Of a stretch of DNA of 8,328 bases, positions 7,301-8,328 are shown in pieces; within the stretch, counting starts at the first letter, position 1, and each line of letters begins with the position of its first letter. The notes under the pieces were generated by a model, which was given only the letters and a program-made list of their open reading frames with translations, did no database searches and had not been told where the DNA came from. Source of the stretch: an uncultured Bacteroidales bacterium (lineage in GTDB: Bacteria > Bacteroidota > Bacteroidia > Bacteroidales > Paludibacteraceae). A program made the position numbers and the translations under genes. Where the stretch lies: assembly GCA_937892015.1 (NCBI GenBank), contig CALAUY010000187.1:1-8328 (forward strand). Reading direction: 5' to 3'.

Positions 7301-7938
7301 GACAACTCGGCAGAGTTGGTTTGGATATTGGAAGCGGCAAGTGCTGTCGGTTTCGGACAAGAGGGAGGAGCTTGATACGTGAACGTTGTTTTAGGAAGGA
7401 AATTGCGCTGAGAGCTGTAAGTGTAGCTGGCACCGGTAACAGCTTCGCCCAAAAAATACCAGTGGTTCCAGCCTGCGGCTGCATGATTTAGGTCAACTAA
7501 TAAATTACCTCCATTATAGAGATAATCGTCGTCAAAAGTCAACGTCAGCGAACCGGTTGAGCAATCAAAATAGCCTTGATACACTTGCGTCACTGTCGTG
7601 GTGTTATCAAGACCACTAAGTGTCGTTGCTGTCGTTTCGCCAAGGGAAACGGTCCAAGTGCCAAGACGATCTGCACTCGTGCCACTACCATTGCTGGCGG
7701 TTCCATCAATGTAGAACACCATCTGAGTGATAACATTGCCACTCATTGCTGCCAACTCATCGGCAGGGAAAATCATCTGATTGTGTTGGGCTGCATCGGC
7801 ATAGTAACCATAAAAGGGAACATATTCGTTATTCGTTGTTCCCTCATGAACGGTCAATGTTTCAGCATACATTTGCCCCCCCCAAGTTGCGAGAAGCAAC
7901 AATAGAGCAGACAAAAGTCGTTGAGTAAATTTTTTCAT
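4309..7938 (-). CDS. Large secreted multidomain protein: fibronectin-III and choice-of-anchor-J domains (N-terminal part)
   Basis: Probable cell-surface adhesin or carbohydrate-binding protein, 1209 residues before a stop at 4311-4309. Residues 1-25 form a signal peptide (MKKFTQRLLSALLLLL, cleavage near YA|ETL). Residues 26-190 are a beta-rich N-terminal domain (EYVPFYGYYADA). Then follow fibronectin-III at about 193-281, anchor-J/cleaved-adhesin at 286-457 (ends AYIDDILV), FnIII 459-560, anchor-J 565-733 (YMDNFFVE), FnIII 735-831, FnIII 835-932, and an FnIII starting at 934 into which a third anchor-J (972-1153, HIDNVAI) is inserted before the FnIII resumes at 1154-1204. ATG at 7938 is supported by the signal peptide; there is no Shine-Dalgarno, only an AT-rich leader. 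No catalytic domain is seen. The remaining domains and the secretion signal lie in another frame at 4276-3116. The promoter is probably at 8274-8313, with a long leader. Confidence 0.92.
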   Translation of the reverse strand: MKKFTQRLLSALLLLLATWGGQMYAETLTVHEGTTNNEYVPFYGYYADAAQHNQMIFPADELAAMSGNVITQMVFYIDGTASNGSGTSADRLGTWTVSLGETTATTLSGLDNTTTVTQVYQGYFDCSTGSLTLTFDDDYLYNGGNLLVDLNHAAAGWNHWYFLGEAVTGASYTYSSQRNFLPKTTFTYQAPPSCPKPTALAASNIQTNSAELSWTNGGSESSWKIFYKKATDDNFSDVTVNSNPYTLSGLDPATVYQFKVVAVCSSIDESAESAVASFQTECEAVTIDADHSYSENFDALTAGDNVLPICWSAINTTSSSTYNKYPKVYANSSYSTYAQSSPNCLYFYSYYSSYYSSSYDPQDQYAILPEMSDLDGKEMVLQARGYNSSSTIKVGLMSDPSVASTFDLIREQELTTSYAEYTFDLSGKSGSYIAIMIDAADATRTTNGAYIDDILVREKPACVKPAGLAVADDEDAIQPNSIMLQITAGESEETAWQLQYKKASDDEWTTLSEPVAENPFTLSGLEASTLYNIRVAAWCDPDEPEAVSDFSAPISAQTECAAITSFPWSENFEAYASGNFAAPCWVNEHISGNGTSIFKVYTSSNGSNSSHQLQLPDMSSGTLTKLILPEMTLPSDNYQFVLDVYRDASGTSYPEEGIRVFVSTDGEIEGATELAFISRNYSVSDNNLIPAENASGWYTYELPIGISGTCYIILRGESKWGSSTYMDNFFVEQIPTCKKPKAPACSAKTAHSATLSWTAGEDSQTAWEIAYSKLATFNPAEQVSDSIAAANANPFELTGLEQSTTYYAYVRANCGNDDFSAWSTNKVSFTTVSGHQPLTNLAVVEGSLGSSSVTVNWKSNANNGLHASYELYYSKLSSMPNELDADSLIENIADTFYVFNNLDPETQYYVWVRDNCGDDGLSEWSSRGTFTTTVNCPIPEGVSASDITAYTADIAWTIGEADGYTVQYRTAAGMKDLVLNEAFAASSIPSGWENKTGLLSGVMGGTTTLSSGSQWNFGASNDVFDSHARINIYGSSRYGWLISPSVEIAEDAVLNFDLALTAYSGSGAASGTCIDDKFVVLAYANETWVTLREWNNSGASDVYNDIPTTGTNVNIDLSAYEGQSVKIAFYGESTTSSNGDNNLHIDNVAIGTTVSAGEWSSVAAVSGERLAHLNALTPETKYEVQVKAACGGEDDWSESAFFTTEPITR
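6869..6892 (-). repeat. Two tandem 12-nt repeats inside the first anchor-J domain
   Basis: GAAGAATAATAA occurs twice in a row (6869-6880, 6881-6892, + strand), next to further GAA/TAA triplets. It encodes the Tyr/Ser stretch YYSSYYSSSY at about residues 350-359. The unit is a multiple of three, so gain or loss would change the protein by four residues without breaking the frame. Confidence 0.75.
7876..7883 (-). repeat. Homopolymer run of eight G in the signal-peptide codons
   Basis: Eight C on the + strand, read as TGG GGG GGG (Trp-Gly-Gly, residues 19-21) in the surface gene. Loss of one G would lead to a stop after KCMLKH; gain of one would lead to a stop after ANVC. The tract is therefore placed where slippage would switch the whole protein off. 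Confidence 0.85.
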
Positions 7939-7960
7939 AAGCGTAATTATTTAAATTAAT

Positions 7961-8033
7961 ACTAAAAAAAGTTGTTGCTACTAAAAGTGGTTGCTGCATA
8001 CGTGTGCGCGGACGACTAAAAAAGGTGCGTTGG
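7961..8033. repeat. Three imperfect 19-nt direct repeats in the leader
   Basis: Copies start at 7961, 7980 and 8015. All begin ACTAAAA and continue with a G/T-rich half (GTTGTTGCT, GTTGCTGCA, GTGCGTTGG). The first two are gapless and agree at 14 of 19 positions. They lie 22 nt and more upstream of the surface protein ATG and could be protein-binding sites or parts of alternating stems. Confidence 0.45.
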
Positions 8034-8034
8034 A

Positions 8035-8052
8035 CGGCAACAGCGGTTGCCG
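8035..8052 (-). other. GC-rich leader hairpin
   Basis: CGGCAAC (8035-8041) pairs perfectly with GTTGCCG (8046-8052) around a 4-nt loop. There is no T run after it in either direction, so it is more likely a leader RNA stem than a terminator. Confidence 0.5.
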
Positions 8053-8112
8053 AGCGATGGGGCGGAGGAGCGTGTGGTGCGCCAAGCAACGGAAAAGTTC
8101 AACGCCGAGACC

Positions 8113-8134
8113 GCAACATACGCGAGCATGTTGC
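8113..8134 (-). other. Leader hairpin
   Basis: GCAACAT (8113-8119) pairs with ATGTTGC (8128-8134), and the stem can extend inwards by one G-T and one C-G pair to a 4-nt loop. It lies about 180 nt upstream of the surface protein start. Confidence 0.45.
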
Positions 8135-8273
8135 CACTTCTTGCCACTACCAAAAGCATGAAGTCGTACCCTACAATAAACAAACCAACCCTATACAATC
8201 TATACCCAAAAGACTCGGTTCTGCTCAATCGCAATTGTCAACCCGTGAGTTAGTACGAGAACCAAATCGGCTG

Positions 8274-8313
8274 CAAAATTACTGCTTTTATTTGACATGT
8301 GCAACATTTTGTC
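8274..8313 (-). promoter_or_regulatory. Bacteroidales-type promoter with extended -33 region, probably for the surface protein gene
   Basis: Read leftward, -7 box TAATTTTG at 8281-8274 and -33 TTG at 8304-8302 with a 20-nt spacer. The -33 TTG is inside GACAAAATGTTGCA (8313-8300), identical over 14 bases to the xseB promoter and at the same spacing. No other TAnnTTTG box is seen between here and the ATG at 7938, so this is the best candidate for the leftward transcript. Confidence 0.7.
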
Positions 8314-8328
8314 AGGTTTTTGCGCAAA

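Larger units (their letters stand above)
7939..8273 (-). other. Long leader of the surface protein gene with repeats and hairpins
   Basis: No convincing gene. A frame on the minus strand at 8016-8234 lacks a proper start, and its sequence is Cys/Arg/Pro-rich near the end as in non-coding DNA. If the 8274-8313 promoter is used, this is a 5' untranslated region of about 330 nt. It contains a 7-bp hairpin with 4-nt loop at 8035-8052, a hairpin at 8113-8134, two TTGCCACT copies (8131-8138, 8141-8148), and three related ACTAAAA-containing repeats at 7961-8033. The last 35 nt before the ATG are AT-rich, as expected for ribosome access in Bacteroidota. Confidence 0.55.

Noticed and set aside
7961..8033. 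Possible CRISPR-like array from the three leader repeats
   Set aside because: The copies are imperfect, two are gapless and the third is spaced 16 nt away; there are no spacers of regular length and no cas genes.
8016..8234. 72-codon open frame on the minus strand in the leader
   Set aside because: It starts only at TTG, ends in a Cys/Arg/Pro-rich stretch and overlaps the hairpins; I cannot support it as a gene, though conservation of the frame would be worth testing.

Overview
The window looks like accessory chromosomal DNA from an uncultured gut-type member of the order Bacteroidales. Four things point there: AT-rich start regions with no Shine-Dalgarno; promoters of the Bacteroidales type (-33 TTG, 20 nt, -7 TAnnTTTG); a very large secreted protein of alternating fibronectin-III and choice-of-anchor-J (cleaved-adhesin) domains with a type-IX-secretion-like C-terminus; and an orphan DUF3987 protein of the kind carried on Bacteroidales mobile DNA. 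The species cannot be told from this sequence.

Layout from left to right. At 3-455 (+) is the 3' part of an M23 (LytM) peptidase with a C-terminal LysM domain; its first 19 bases are an exact inverted copy of positions 63-81, which looks like a fold-back. It converges with xseB (458-649, -), the small subunit of exodeoxyribonuclease VII, which has a well-formed promoter at 684-723. Positions 724-967 hold no gene, but do hold an 8-bp inverted repeat and three tandem 9-mers. Next is a DUF3987 primase/helicase-like gene (1010-2584, -) with a terminator at 968-995. It lacks the upstream domain expected of its family, has no convincing start codon, and its open frame runs back through a GC-rich palindromic element.

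From 8328 down to 2821 everything reads leftward and forms one probable transcription unit. It has a promoter at 8274-8313, a leader of about 330 nt with repeats and hairpins, a surface protein gene (7938 to 4309, continued in another frame from 4276 to 3116), an intergenic hairpin (3063-3100), a 48-residue small protein gene (2877-3023) not recognised as a characterised family, and a perfect 16-bp hairpin terminator (2821-2855). The surface gene is broken between 4309 and 4270, where most of one fibronectin domain is missing and the frame changes. It also carries a run of eight G in its signal-peptide codons, where a one-base slip would end translation within about ten codons.

The most interesting signals are: the 14-base sequence GACAAAATGTTGCA shared at the same distance from the -7 box in the xseB and surface-protein promoters; the possible on/off G-tract in the surface protein; the small protein behind the surface gene; the structured leader; and the truncated DUF3987 gene beside iteron-like repeats. 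No complete defence system, CRISPR array, tRNA or rRNA is visible.
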